DNA of 6,239 nucleotides from an uncultured Holophagales bacterium (GCA_937864895.1 CALMDF010000304.1:1-6239), one strand, 5' to 3'. Counted from the stretch's first letter, positions 1 through 6,239 are shown. Numbers and translations: made by a program. The notes: generated from the letters alone by a model not told the origin.

Positions 1-1251
1 ATCGGGGGACTGCTGTCCGCCATCGGGATCGCCGGCATGGACCGCCTGATACAGGCCAACGTGATCGCGATGTCCGGCAGGGCGGTGGAGGCGGCGGGCG
101 ACGTGGACGTGCTCCTGCTGGACAAGACCGGCACCATCACCCTGGGGAACCGGCAAGCGGCCGCCTTCCTGCCCGTCCGGGGCGTGACCGAGCGGGAGCT
201 GGCCGATGCCGCCCAGCTCGCCTCCCTCCCCGACGAGACCCCCGAAGGGCGCAGCATCGTCGTGCTGGCCAAGGAGAGGTTCGGGTTGAGAGAACGCGAC
301 ATCCTCGCCCTGGGAGCGCGCTTCGTCCCGTTCACCGCGCAGACGCGGATGAGCGGCGTCGATCTCGACGGCCGCAAGATCCGGAAAGGCGCGGCGGACT
401 CCGTCGAGGCGTTCGTGCGCTCGCTGGGCGGCGAGTTGCCGGACTCGGCCCGGGCCGCGGTCCGCGACGTCGGCGGACGCGGCGGGACGCCGCTCGCGGT
501 CGCCGACGGGAACCGGGTGCTGGGCATCGTGGAGCTCAAGGACATCGTCAAGGGCGGCATCCGGGAGCGGTTCGCGGAGCTTCGCGCCATGGGCATCCGA
601 ACGGTGATGGTCACCGGCGACAACCCGCTGACGGCCGCCGCGATCGCCGCGGAAGCCGGCGTGGACGACTTCCTTGCCGAGGCGACGCCCGAGGCGAAGC
701 TGCGGCTGATCCGCAAGATCCAGGGCGAGGCGCGGCTCGTGGCGATGACCGGCGACGGGACCAACGACGCCCCCGCGCTCGCCCAGGCCGACGTCGCCGT
801 CGCGATGAACACGGGAACCCAGGCGGCCAAGGAAGCCGGGAACATGGTGGATCTCGACTCGAACCCGACGAAGCTGCTCGAGATCGTGAGGATCGGAAAG
901 CAGCTCCTGATCACGCGGGGCGCGCTCACGACGTTCAGCATCTCGAACGACGTGGCGAAGTACTTCGCGATCATCCCCGCGGTATTCGCGGCCACCTACC
1001 CGGAGCTCGCGCGCCTGAACGTCATGGGCCTGGCGACACCGGGAAGCGCCATCCTCTCGGCGATCGTCTTCAACGCGCTCGTCATCCTGGCGCTGATTCC
1101 GCTGGCGCTTCGCGGGGTCCGCTACCGGCCCGTCGGGGCCGAGAGGCTCCTGCGCCGGAATCTCACGATCTACGGGCTCGGCGGCCTGGTCGCGCCGTTC
1201 CTCGGCATCAAGGCGATCGACCTTCTGCTCGCCGCGCTCGGGTGGACCTAG
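1..1251 (+). CDS. kdpB: K+-transporting P-type ATPase subunit B, KdpB (5'-truncated by window edge)
   Basis: This is the catalytic, ATP-hydrolysing subunit of the inner-membrane KdpFABC potassium pump. The frame is open from base 1, so the Met codon at 37 is internal and not the start. The 416 visible residues align without gaps to the C-terminal part of E. coli KdpB (682 aa, recalled) at an offset of 266, so about 800 bp lie outside. Visible motifs are the phosphorylation loop DKTGTIT with the acceptor Asp at window residue 41 (E. coli D307). The nucleotide-binding domain has Phe111 in [12 protein letters not shown] and Lys129 in RKG (F377, K395). VTGDNP and [10 protein letters not shown] carry Asp252 and Asp256 (D518, D522). 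In the fifth membrane helix, [11 protein letters not shown] supplies Asp317 and Lys320 (D583, K586), which couple to transport. The hydrophobic C-terminal segments are complete. The actuator TGES motif, with the inhibitory serine, is not in the window. No defect is visible. kdpC follows 21 bp downstream. Confidence 0.98.
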   Translation: MGGLLSAIGIAGMDRLIQANVIAMSGRAVEAAGDVDVLLLDKTGTITLGNRQAAAFLPVRGVTERELADAAQLASLPDETPEGRSIVVLAKERFGLRERDILALGARFVPFTAQTRMSGVDLDGRKIRKGAADSVEAFVRSLGGELPDSARAAVRDVGGRGGTPLAVADGNRVLGIVELKDIVKGGIRERFAELRAMGIRTVMVTGDNPLTAAAIAAEAGVDDFLAEATPEAKLRLIRKIQGEARLVAMTGDGTNDAPALAQADVAVAMNTGTQAAKEAGNMVDLDSNPTKLLEIVRIGKQLLITRGALTTFSISNDVAKYFAIIPAVFAATYPELARLNVMGLATPGSAILSAIVFNALVILALIPLALRGVRYRPVGAERLLRRNLTIYGLGGLVAPFLGIKAIDLLLAALGWT

Positions 1252-1257
1252 GATGCC

Positions 1258-1262
1258 GGAGG
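1258..1262 (+). promoter_or_regulatory. Shine-Dalgarno site of kdpC
   Basis: GGAGG lies 10 nt before the ATG at 1273, in the 21-bp kdpB-kdpC gap. It supports this start; the translation from it begins with the short cytoplasmic tail and membrane helix expected for KdpC. Confidence 0.7.
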
Positions 1263-1272
1263 CGAGCGAATC

Positions 1273-1866
1273 ATGAACGAGCTCCTGAGACCTGCCGCCC
1301 GGCTCCTCCTGGTCATGAGCGCCCTGACGGGAGTCCTCTACCCGGCCGCCGTCACGGGCGTCGCCCGCCGGCTCGCGCCGTGGCCTGCCGGGGGTAGCGC
1401 AATCGAGGCGAACGGCCGCCTCGTCGGCTCCGCGCTCGTCGGGCAGCCGTTCGACGATCCCGGGTACTTCTGGGGCCGGCCCTCGGCCACGCCCGGGTTC
1501 CCGTACGACGCGGCCTCGTCGGCGGGCTCGAATCTCGACCGGAACAGCCCCGCGCTGACGGCGGCCGTCCGCGCGCGCGTCGCGGCGCTGCGGACCGCGG
1601 ATCCGGACAATGCCGCCCCGATACCGGTCGCCCTCGTGCCGGCGTCGGGGAGCGGGCTCGACCCGCACGTGAGCCCCGCGGCGGCCGAGTATCAGCTGCG
1701 GCGCGTCGCGCGGGTCCGGGGCTTGACGCAGGAGCGGGTTCGCAGGATGGTGGCGGAGCACACCGAGGGGCGAACGTTCGGACTGCTGGGTGAGCCTCGG
1801 GTCAACGTCCTCGAGCTCAACCTCTCCTTGGACGCGCTCGCCCCCGAGGACCCGAGGGCGCCGTGA
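1273..1866 (+). CDS. kdpC: K+-transporting ATPase subunit C, KdpC
   Basis: KdpC is the single-span accessory subunit of the KdpFABC potassium pump; it binds KdpA and is thought to stabilise the complex and aid ATP use by KdpB. The 197-residue product is close to the usual length (E. coli 190). A membrane helix covers about residues 8-30, and the rest is the soluble domain. Family signatures visible in order are GSALVGQPF (52-60), YFWGRPSAT (65-73), an Ala/Ser/Gly stretch with SNL (about 81-88), the hallmark SGSGLDPHVSPAAAEYQ (125-141), AEHTEGR (161-167) and the C-terminal EPRVNVLELNLSL (174-186). The start is backed by GGAGG 10 nt upstream. The last four bases (GTGA) are shared with the kdpD start, indicating translational coupling of pump and sensor. 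Nothing is missing. Confidence 0.98.
   Translation: MNELLRPAARLLLVMSALTGVLYPAAVTGVARRLAPWPAGGSAIEANGRLVGSALVGQPFDDPGYFWGRPSATPGFPYDAASSAGSNLDRNSPALTAAVRARVAALRTADPDNAAPIPVALVPASGSGLDPHVSPAAAEYQLRRVARVRGLTQERVRRMVAEHTEGRTFGLLGEPRVNVLELNLSLDALAPEDPRAP
1863..1866 (+). promoter_or_regulatory. kdpC-kdpD GTGA stop/start overlap
   Basis: The kdpC stop TGA (1864-1866) and the kdpD start GTG (1863-1865) share bases. Only weak SD-like sequences precede it (GAGGG at 1854-1858, 4 nt away; GAGGA at 1846-1850, 12 nt away). Reinitiation by ribosomes finishing kdpC is the likely way kdpD is translated, keeping sensor output below or tied to pump output. This is inference from the layout. Confidence 0.65.
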
Positions 1867-4580
1867 CGGACTCCCGCCGGCCCGACCCGGACGCGCTCCT
1901 CGCGCGCGTGAGCGAGGAGGAGCGCGCGTCCGCCCGGGGGAGGCTGAAGATCTTCTTCGGAGCGGCAGCCGGCGTCGGGAAGACCTACGCGATGCTCCAG
2001 GCGGCCCACGAGCGCCTGGCGGCGGGCGTGGACGCCGTCGTCGGCCACCTGGACACGCACGGCCGCCGGGAGACGGAGGCCCTGCGAGCGGGCCTGCCGG
2101 AGCTGGCGCCGAAGCGAATCGACTATCGCGATCGGACCCTCGCGGAATTCGACCTCGACGCGGCGCTCGCCAGAAAGCCGCAGCTCCTCCTGGTGGACGA
2201 GCTGGCGCACACGAACGTGCCGGACTCCCGCCACGCGAGGCGGCACCGCGACGTGGAGGAACTGCTCCAGGCGGGGATCGACGTCTACACGACGCTGAAC
2301 GTCCAGCACCTCGAGAGCTACAACGACCTCGTCGCGAGGATCACCGGGGTCGTCGTCCGCGAGACGGTTCCCGATTCGGTCCTCGAATCGGCCGACGAGG
2401 TGGAGCTCGTCGATCTTCCGCCCGACGAGCTCCTGGTCCGTCTGCGCGAGGGGAAGGTCTACGTCCCGCCGCAGGCGGAGCAGGCGGCGAAGAGCTTCTT
2501 CCGGAAATCCAACCTCATCGCGCTGCGCGAGCTGGCGCTCCGCTGCACGGCCGACCGGGTGGACGCCCAGATGCAGGTCTACCGCCGGGCGGAGGGGGGC
2601 GACCGCACCTGGCCGATCGCCGAGAAGATCCTGGTCTGCGTGAGCCCGAGCCCGTCCGCCGAACGGGTCGTGCGGGCCGGGCGGCGCCTCGCGCGGCGGC
2701 TGCGCGCCGAATGGATGGCGCTCTTCGTCGAGCAGCCGCGGCACGCGGGCCTCCCGCGGTCGGACCGGGAGTACGCGGTCCGGGCGCTCGGGCTCGCCGA
2801 GCAGCTGGGCGCCGAGGCGGTCACCCTCTCCGGCCACGACGCCGTCGAGGAGATCCTGAGCTTCGCGAGGGCGCGAAACGTCTCCCGCATCGTCGTCGGC
2901 AAGCCGGCGCGTTACTGGTGGCTGCGGGAGCTCCTCCGAGGCTCCTTCATCGACAAGCTGGCGCTGCGAAGCGGAGAGATCGACCTGTTCGTCGTCCACG
3001 GAGATCGGGAGGACGGGTCGGTCCGGCCGGCGGCGCCCCGCCCGCGAGACCCGCGGCGCTTCAAGGAGTACGTCTTCGCCGCGCTGGTCGTCGCGGTCGG
3101 CACGGCGCTGTCGTCCTTCATGTCCCGGCACTTCGAATCGTCGAACCTGATCATGGTGTACCTGCTCGGGGTGGTCGTCGTGTCCACGCGATGCGGCCGC
3201 GGGCCTTCGCTCCTGGCCGCGATCCTGAGCGTCGCCGCGTTCGATTTCTTCCTCGTGCCGCCGTTCCTCACCTTCGCGGTCGCGGACTATCAGTACGTCG
3301 TCACGTTCGCCGTCATGGCGGTGGTGGCGGGGCTCCTCAGCACGCTCACGGTTCGGGTCAAGGAGCAGGCCGAGAGCGCGCGCCAGCGCGAGCGACGGAC
3401 CGCCGCGCTCCACTCGCTGAGCCGCGCGCTGGCCTCGACACGCAGCCTGGACGCGATGGTGGTCGCCGTGAAGCGGCACGTCGAGGAGATCTTCGAGGGC
3501 TCGGCCGCGGTGTACGTCGCCGGGGCCGACGGTCGGCTCGAGGTGAGGCCCGCGGCCGAAGCGTCCTTCGCCGCCGACCCCAAGGAGGCCGCCGTCGCGC
3601 AGTGGGCGCACGAGCATTCGGAGGCCGCGGGTCGGGGCACGAGCACGCTTGCGGGCGCCGCGGCGCTCCACCTGCCCCTCGCCGGAAGCCAGGGCCCCGT
3701 CGGCGTCCTGGCGGTGCGGTTGCCGTCGGCCAGCCACCCGCTCGACACCGACCGCATGCATCTCCTCGAGGCCTTCGCGAACCAGGCCGCGCTCGCGCTC
3801 GAGCGGGCGCTCCTCGCCAGGGAGGCCCACCGTCACCGCCTCGCCGCCGAGAGCGAGAACCTCCGGAGCGCCATCCTCGCGGCGGTGTCGCACGATCTGC
3901 GGACGCCCCTGGCCTCGATCTCGGGCGCCGCGAGCAGTCTCGCGCTGGGGGGGGACCGCCTGGACGCGAGCGCGAGGCGCGAGCTCGTCCTCACCATCCA
4001 CGAGGAGGCGGGGAGGATGGCGAGGCTGGCGAACAACCTGCTCGACATGGGCCGGCTGGAATCGCGCAAGGTCGTCTTGCGCAGGGAGTGGCAGCACCTC
4101 GAGGAGACGTTCGGCGCGGCGCTCGAGCAGCTCGACTCGCAGCTTCGCGACCGCGAGGTCGTGCTGCGGCTTCCGGACGACCTGCCGCTCGTGCCGATCG
4201 ACGAGGTGCTCGTCGAGCGCGTGCTCGTCAACCTGCTCGAGAACGCGGCCCGCTACACGCCGGCGGGAACCGCGATCGAGCTCGGCGCCGCGGGCCACGA
4301 GGACGAGGTGACCGTGGAGGTTCTCGACCGCGGGCCGGGGCTCTCGCCGGGCGAGGAGACGCGGATCTTCGAGAAGTTCTTCCGCGGCGAGGTCTCCCAC
4401 TCGCGTCGCGGCATCGGACTCGGACTCGCGGTGGCGCGCAGCATCGTCGAGGCCCACGGCGGTAGGATCTGGGCGGAGAATCGCGCCGGCGGCGGGGCGG
4501 CGTTCCGCTTCACGTTGCCGGTGCCGGGCGAGCCGCCGGAGCCCGCGGGCGCGCCGCGGGAGGGGGAGGAGCTGGCATGA
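1863..4580 (+). CDS. kdpD: Osmosensitive K+ channel/uptake sensor histidine kinase KdpD
   Basis: KdpD is the inner-membrane sensor kinase that senses low K+ and phosphorylates KdpE. At 905 aa it is near E. coli length (894). Domains in order: an N-terminal KdpD sensor domain (about 25-235) with Walker A GAAAGVGKT (33-41), Walker B-like LLLVDELAHTN (108-118) and YTTLNVQHLES (142-152); a USP-like domain (about 253-380); four membrane helices of the DUF4118 type (about 402-420, 427-441, 448-467, 474-494); a basic stretch after the last helix (R498 to R512), as in E. coli KdpD; a GAF-like domain (about 515-650); and the kinase core. In the core, the H-box SHDLRTP has phospho-acceptor His677, the N-box has Asn794, and DRGPGL (822-827), EKFF and GIGLGL (850-855) form the ATP lid region. 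The GTG start is chosen because it overlaps the kdpC stop; GAGGG at 1854-1858 is a weak SD, so coupling probably matters. The Pro/Glu-rich tail 887-905 looks unstructured. A run of eight G occurs at 3947-3954. Confidence 0.97.
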   Translation: MTDSRRPDPDALLARVSEEERASARGRLKIFFGAAAGVGKTYAMLQAAHERLAAGVDAVVGHLDTHGRRETEALRAGLPELAPKRIDYRDRTLAEFDLDAALARKPQLLLVDELAHTNVPDSRHARRHRDVEELLQAGIDVYTTLNVQHLESYNDLVARITGVVVRETVPDSVLESADEVELVDLPPDELLVRLREGKVYVPPQAEQAAKSFFRKSNLIALRELALRCTADRVDAQMQVYRRAEGGDRTWPIAEKILVCVSPSPSAERVVRAGRRLARRLRAEWMALFVEQPRHAGLPRSDREYAVRALGLAEQLGAEAVTLSGHDAVEEILSFARARNVSRIVVGKPARYWWLRELLRGSFIDKLALRSGEIDLFVVHGDREDGSVRPAAPRPRDPRRFKEYVFAALVVAVGTALSSFMSRHFESSNLIMVYLLGVVVVSTRCGRGPSLLAAILSVAAFDFFLVPPFLTFAVADYQYVVTFAVMAVVAGLLSTLTVRVKEQAESARQRERRTAALHSLSRALASTRSLDAMVVAVKRHVEEIFEGSAAVYVAGADGRLEVRPAAEASFAADPKEAAVAQWAHEHSEAAGRGTSTLAGAAALHLPLAGSQGPVGVLAVRLPSASHPLDTDRMHLLEAFANQAALALERALLAREAHRHRLAAESENLRSAILAAVSHDLRTPLASISGAASSLALGGDRLDASARRELVLTIHEEAGRMARLANNLLDMGRLESRKVVLRREWQHLEETFGAALEQLDSQLRDREVVLRLPDDLPLVPIDEVLVERVLVNLLENAARYTPAGTAIELGAAGHEDEVTVEVLDRGPGLSPGEETRIFEKFFRGEVSHSRRGIGLGLAVARSIVEAHGGRIWAENRAGGGAAFRFTLPVPGEPPEPAGAPREGEELA
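4565..4580 (+). promoter_or_regulatory. kdpE Shine-Dalgarno site and ATGA overlap with kdpD
   Basis: GGAGG at 4565-4569 lies 7 nt before the kdpE ATG (4577), inside the last kdpD codons. The kdpD stop TGA (4578-4580) overlaps the ATG. A strong SD plus a 4-bp overlap fixes the kdpE start and suggests efficient coupled translation of kinase and regulator. Confidence 0.75.
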
Positions 4581-5278
4581 GCGACGCGGCTCCCACCGTG
4601 CTCCTCGTGGAGGACGACCCGCAGATTCGCCGGTTCCTGCGCGTGACGCTGCCCGCCCACGGCTACCGTCTGGTCGAGGCCGAGTCCGGGCAGGACGGGA
4701 TCGCGCAGGCCGCCACGAGAGCCCCCGAGATCGTCCTCCTCGACCTAGGCCTGCCGGACGTCGACGGGCTGGAGGTCATTCGCCGCCTGCGGGAGTGGTC
4801 CGCGGTCCCGATCGTCGTGCTCTCGGCGCGCGGCCTCGAGCGGGACAAGGTCCAGGCGCTCGACGCGGGGGCGGACGACTACCTGACGAAGCCGTTCGGC
4901 GTCGAGGAGCTGCTCGCGCGTCTCCGCGTGTCGCTCCGGCACGCCGCGACGGCGGCGGCGGGGCCGCCGAGCCCGGTGTTCGCGACCGGCGACCTCGGCG
5001 TCGATCTCGCCGCGCGCCGCGTCACGGTGCGGGGAAGGGAAGTGCACCTGACCCCGACCGAGTTCAAGTTGCTCTCGATCCTCGTCCGGCACGCCGGCAA
5101 GGTCGTCACGCAGCGCCAGCTCCTCGTCCAGGTCTGGGGGCCCGGGGCGGCGGGAAGCCCCCACTACCTGCGGGTGCAGATGCACGGCCTGCGGCACAAG
5201 ATCGAGGAGACGCCGGTGCGTCCCCGTTACCTGATCACCGAGCCGGGTGTGGGCTACCGGCTGCGCGAAGCGACCTGA
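4577..5278 (+). CDS. kdpE: KDP operon response regulator KdpE (OmpR/PhoB family)
   Basis: KdpE is the cytoplasmic transcription factor phosphorylated by KdpD, which activates kdpFABC. Its 233 residues compare with 225 in E. coli. The receiver domain (about 7-122) has the acidic pocket Glu12-Asp13-Asp14, the phospho-acceptor Asp56 in LLDLGLP, Ser83 at the conserved Ser/Thr switch position, Tyr102 in the following switch region, and the invariant Lys105 in TKPF. A short Ala-rich linker (123-132) leads to an OmpR-type winged helix (about 135-231) with LTPTEFKLL, the recognition region YLRVQMHGLRHKIE (197-210) and the C-terminal wing ITEPGVGYRLR (220-230), the last two being typical of KdpE. The start is set by GGAGG 7 nt upstream and the overlap with kdpD. 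All residues needed for phosphorylation and DNA binding are present. Its target operator, normally upstream of kdpF/A, is not in this window. Confidence 0.97.
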   Translation: MSDAAPTVLLVEDDPQIRRFLRVTLPAHGYRLVEAESGQDGIAQAATRAPEIVLLDLGLPDVDGLEVIRRLREWSAVPIVVLSARGLERDKVQALDAGADDYLTKPFGVEELLARLRVSLRHAATAAAGPPSPVFATGDLGVDLAARRVTVRGREVHLTPTEFKLLSILVRHAGKVVTQRQLLVQVWGPGAAGSPHYLRVQMHGLRHKIEETPVRPRYLITEPGVGYRLREAT

Positions 5279-5366
5279 AGCGCGGGTCCGCTGCCGGACG
5301 TGGCGGGCCGCGGCCTCGAGAGTCCCGACGTAACCCGAAGGTCGCTTCCCCGTACTCAGGGCGGCC
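5279..5366 (+). other. Intergenic gap between kdpE and the ECF sigma gene
   Basis: This 88-bp gap is the only spacer longer than 21 bp inside the gene string. It holds a 5-bp hairpin GTCCG-CTGC-CGGAC (5286-5299) without a following T run, a 10-bp palindrome GGCCGCGGCC (5306-5315), and a candidate ECF promoter (5330-5354). There is no convincing intrinsic terminator for the kdp operon, so read-through into the sigma gene is possible. No small ORF or RNA gene is supported. Confidence 0.6.
5330..5354 (+). promoter_or_regulatory. Candidate ECF-type promoter of the sigma/anti-sigma pair
   Basis: GTAACC at 5330-5335 resembles the AAC-containing -35 element of ECF sigma promoters, and CGTA at 5351-5354 resembles an ECF -10 element. 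Exactly 16 nt separate the end of AAC (5334) from CGTA, the spacing known for several ECF consensus promoters, such as Bacillus SigW TGAAAC-N16-CGTA. Its place directly before an ECF sigma gene fits autoregulation. Against it: the motifs are short, and transcription would start only a few bases before the ATG at 5367. Confidence 0.4.
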
Positions 5367-5855
5367 ATGAGCGAGATCGAGACCCTCTACCGCAGTTACG
5401 CGCCGGCCGTTCTCCGCTTCGCGTGGGGGCTCTGCGGCGATCGGGCCCGCGCCGAGGACCTGGTGTCGGAGACGTTCGTCCGCCTGCTGACCAGGGCCCC
5501 GCGGATCGAGACGCGGACGGCCCTGGCGTACCTGCTGGCGATCGCGCGGAACGCCTTCCTCGACGAGGTGCGGAGCGGGAGGCGTGAGGTCCCGCTCCCC
5601 GGCGATCTCCGCGCACCCGAGAGGAGCCCGTACGAGCGGATCGACGACGCGGGACAACTGCGGGCGGTGATGGAAAGGTTGCGCTCCCTGCCGGAGGGGG
5701 AGCGCGCCGCCCTGCTTCTCCGGGTCGATCACGAGCTTTCGTACGACGAGATCGCGGGGGTTCTGGGGATATCGATCGCGGCGGCGAAGGTCCGGGTGCA
5801 CCGCGCGCGGACCCGGCTCGCCGCCGCGCGCGAAGAAGGAGGGAAGGGACGATGA
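5367..5855 (+). CDS. ECF-family RNA polymerase sigma factor
   Basis: This 162-aa protein has the two-domain form of a group 4 (ECF) sigma factor, which redirects RNA polymerase to a small regulon. Sigma region 2 spans about residues 7-73: LYRSYAPAVLRFAW, then DRARAEDLVSETFVRLL (25-41) of regions 2.1/2.2, and ALAYLLAIARNAFLDEVRS (52-70) of 2.3/2.4, which melts and reads the -10 element. A linker (about 74-100) with a Pro/Arg-rich stretch follows. Sigma region 4 (about 102-152) has LPEGERAALLLRVDHELSYDEIA and the helix-turn-helix ending GISIAAAKVRVHRARTRL, which reads the -35. There is no C-terminal extension. The ATG has only a weak AGGG (5358-5361) 5 nt upstream. Its stop overlaps the downstream gene by 4 bp, as is common for sigma/anti-sigma pairs. 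The ECF subgroup and the target regulon cannot be stated from sequence alone. A regulatory link to the adjacent kdp genes is possible but unproven. Confidence 0.93.
   Translation: MSEIETLYRSYAPAVLRFAWGLCGDRARAEDLVSETFVRLLTRAPRIETRTALAYLLAIARNAFLDEVRSGRREVPLPGDLRAPERSPYERIDDAGQLRAVMERLRSLPEGERAALLLRVDHELSYDEIAGVLGISIAAAKVRVHRARTRLAAAREEGGKGR
5836..5855 (+). promoter_or_regulatory. Shine-Dalgarno site and ATGA overlap of the anti-sigma-like gene
   Basis: AAGGAGG at 5836-5842 lies 9 nt before the ATG at 5852, inside the sigma gene's last codons. The sigma stop TGA (5853-5855) overlaps that ATG. The near-perfect SD, stronger than the one of the sigma gene itself, would favour ample synthesis of the partner protein. 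Confidence 0.75.
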
Positions 5856-6184
5856 AGCTGGACGTGACCCGGGACGTCGCGAGCGACCTCTGGGCGCTCT
5901 GCCGCGCGGGGGACGCGAGCGCCGAGACCCGGGCGCTCGTCGACGCGTTCCTCGCCGCGGATCCGGAGCTCGCCGAATCCCTGAAGAAGGAGGAAGAGAC
6001 GATGAGCACGATCGTGCCGCAGGTGCGCCTGTCCCCCGACGCGGAGCGCAGGATGCTCGACGACGCCGCGAGGAACGCGCGTCTCAAGCTGCTGATCGTC
6101 GGGGGCTCCGTGGCCCTCGGCGCCGCTCTGCTGTTCGCGGCGTTCGCCGGTGCGCTGATCCTGACCTTCCGCCACGGGTGGTAG
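5852..6184 (+). CDS. Small single-span membrane protein, putative anti-sigma factor lacking zinc ligands
   Basis: The product is 110 aa. Residues 1-45 form a predicted helical cytoplasmic region (ASDLWALCRAGDASAETRALVDAFLAADPELAESL in pattern). This resembles the anti-sigma zinc-finger (ZAS/zf-HC2) fold, in which a D-L-x-x-L-x-x-G-E/D pattern is followed by H-x3-C-x2-C. Here the H, C and C positions read Phe33, Asp37 and Leu40, and the only Cys in the protein is Cys17. A charged Lys/Glu linker (45-50) and a polar segment (51-78) follow, then one membrane helix (about 79-105) and a five-residue tail, so there is practically no periplasmic domain. Position after an ECF sigma gene, the 4-bp overlap and the topology support an anti-sigma role that sequesters the sigma factor at the inner membrane. 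I do not recognise a named family. It could instead be an accessory membrane protein of unknown role. Confidence 0.6.
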   Translation: MKLDVTRDVASDLWALCRAGDASAETRALVDAFLAADPELAESLKKEEETMSTIVPQVRLSPDAERRMLDDAARNARLKLLIVGGSVALGAALLFAAFAGALILTFRHGW

Positions 6185-6230
6185 CCCGGATCGCCCACCG
6201 CGGCGACCCTCCGGGAATCTCTTGTCTCCT
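6185..6230 (+). terminator. Candidate intrinsic terminator after the sigma/anti-sigma unit
   Basis: Immediately after the stop codon, CCCGGATCGCC (6185-6195) can pair with GGCGA (6202-6206) and TCCGGG (6210-6215). The result is an 11-bp stem with a 6-nt loop (6196-6201) and a 3-nt CCC bulge (6207-6209). The following AATCTCTTGTCTCCT (6216-6230) is only moderately T-rich, with no clean T run, so termination may be weak or the hairpin may serve as a 3' stabiliser. Polarity fits the end of the two-gene unit. Confidence 0.5.
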
Positions 6231-6239
6231 CGCCCGGTT

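Noticed and set aside
37..39. An ATG at 37 as the start of a shorter KdpB.
   Set aside because: The frame is open to base 1, and the upstream codons ([12 protein letters not shown]) match conserved KdpB sequence. The gene is cut by the window edge, not shortened.
1692..4457. A 921-codon open frame on the minus strand covering kdpD.
   Set aside because: It is antisense to an unmistakable kdpD. The translation is low-complexity and rich in Arg, Glu, Ala and Pro, with no recognisable domain; it reflects GC-rich third codon positions.
1790..4465. A long + strand open frame (891 codons) in another frame within kdpC/kdpD.
   Set aside because: The translation is mostly Arg, Gly, Ala and Pro without domains. 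It exists because stop codons are rare in GC-rich sequence, and the kdpC/kdpD frames carry full motif sets.
5286..5299. A hairpin GTCCG-CTGC-CGGAC after kdpE as a terminator of the kdp operon.
   Set aside because: The stem is only 5 bp and is followed by GC-rich sequence without any T run; such stems are frequent by chance at this GC content.
5306..5315. The palindrome GGCCGCGGCC as an operator.
   Set aside because: It is a pure G/C palindrome in very GC-rich DNA, with no second copy or link to a known regulator site; chance is the simplest explanation.
5356..6198. A 280-codon minus-strand open frame opposite the sigma and anti-sigma genes.
   Set aside because: The translation is Ser/Arg/Pro-rich without motifs, and the + strand genes have strong family signatures and SD/overlap structure.

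Overview
The window is a very GC-rich, densely packed bacterial segment with every gene on the + strand. It carries the 3' part of a kdp potassium-uptake operon: kdpB (partial), kdpC, kdpD and kdpE. An extracytoplasmic-function (ECF) sigma factor gene and a small membrane protein that looks like its anti-sigma partner follow. The strong G/C bias at third codon positions explains why long spurious open frames exist in other frames and on the other strand. The proteins have Gram-negative-type architecture (full KdpD with N-terminal Kdp sensor, USP domain, four membrane spans and a kinase), but the sequence alone does not fix the phylum. A high-GC proteobacterial, acidobacterial or related environmental lineage would fit.

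Layout. Positions 1-1251 encode the C-terminal 416 residues of KdpB, the P-type ATPase subunit; about 266 N-terminal residues, and presumably kdpA (and kdpF if present), lie outside to the left. KdpC (1273-1866) follows after 21 bp. KdpD (1863-4580, GTG start) overlaps kdpC by 4 bp, and KdpE (4577-5278) overlaps kdpD by 4 bp. An 88-bp gap (5279-5366) then contains a candidate ECF-type promoter. The ECF sigma gene (5367-5855) overlaps the putative anti-sigma gene (5852-6184) by 4 bp. A strong bulged hairpin directly after the last stop codon (6185-6215) is a candidate terminator.

How the genes work together. KdpB and KdpC are parts of the KdpFABC high-affinity K+ pump, and KdpD/KdpE are the sensor kinase and response regulator that induce it under K+ limitation. 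The overlaps imply that regulators and pump are translated from one message. The sigma/anti-sigma pair is a separate two-gene unit that may be autoregulated. Whether it is functionally tied to K+ or envelope stress is inference from adjacency only.

The kdp part is conventional, with all key residues present. The less ordinary points are the anti-sigma-like protein, in which the zinc ligands of the usual ZAS motif appear replaced; the candidate promoter that would give an almost leaderless sigma mRNA; a partial cyclic-di-AMP-type motif in the KdpD USP domain; and a run of eight G inside the kinase domain of kdpD. I found no tRNA, rRNA, CRISPR, insertion sequence or clearly novel system.
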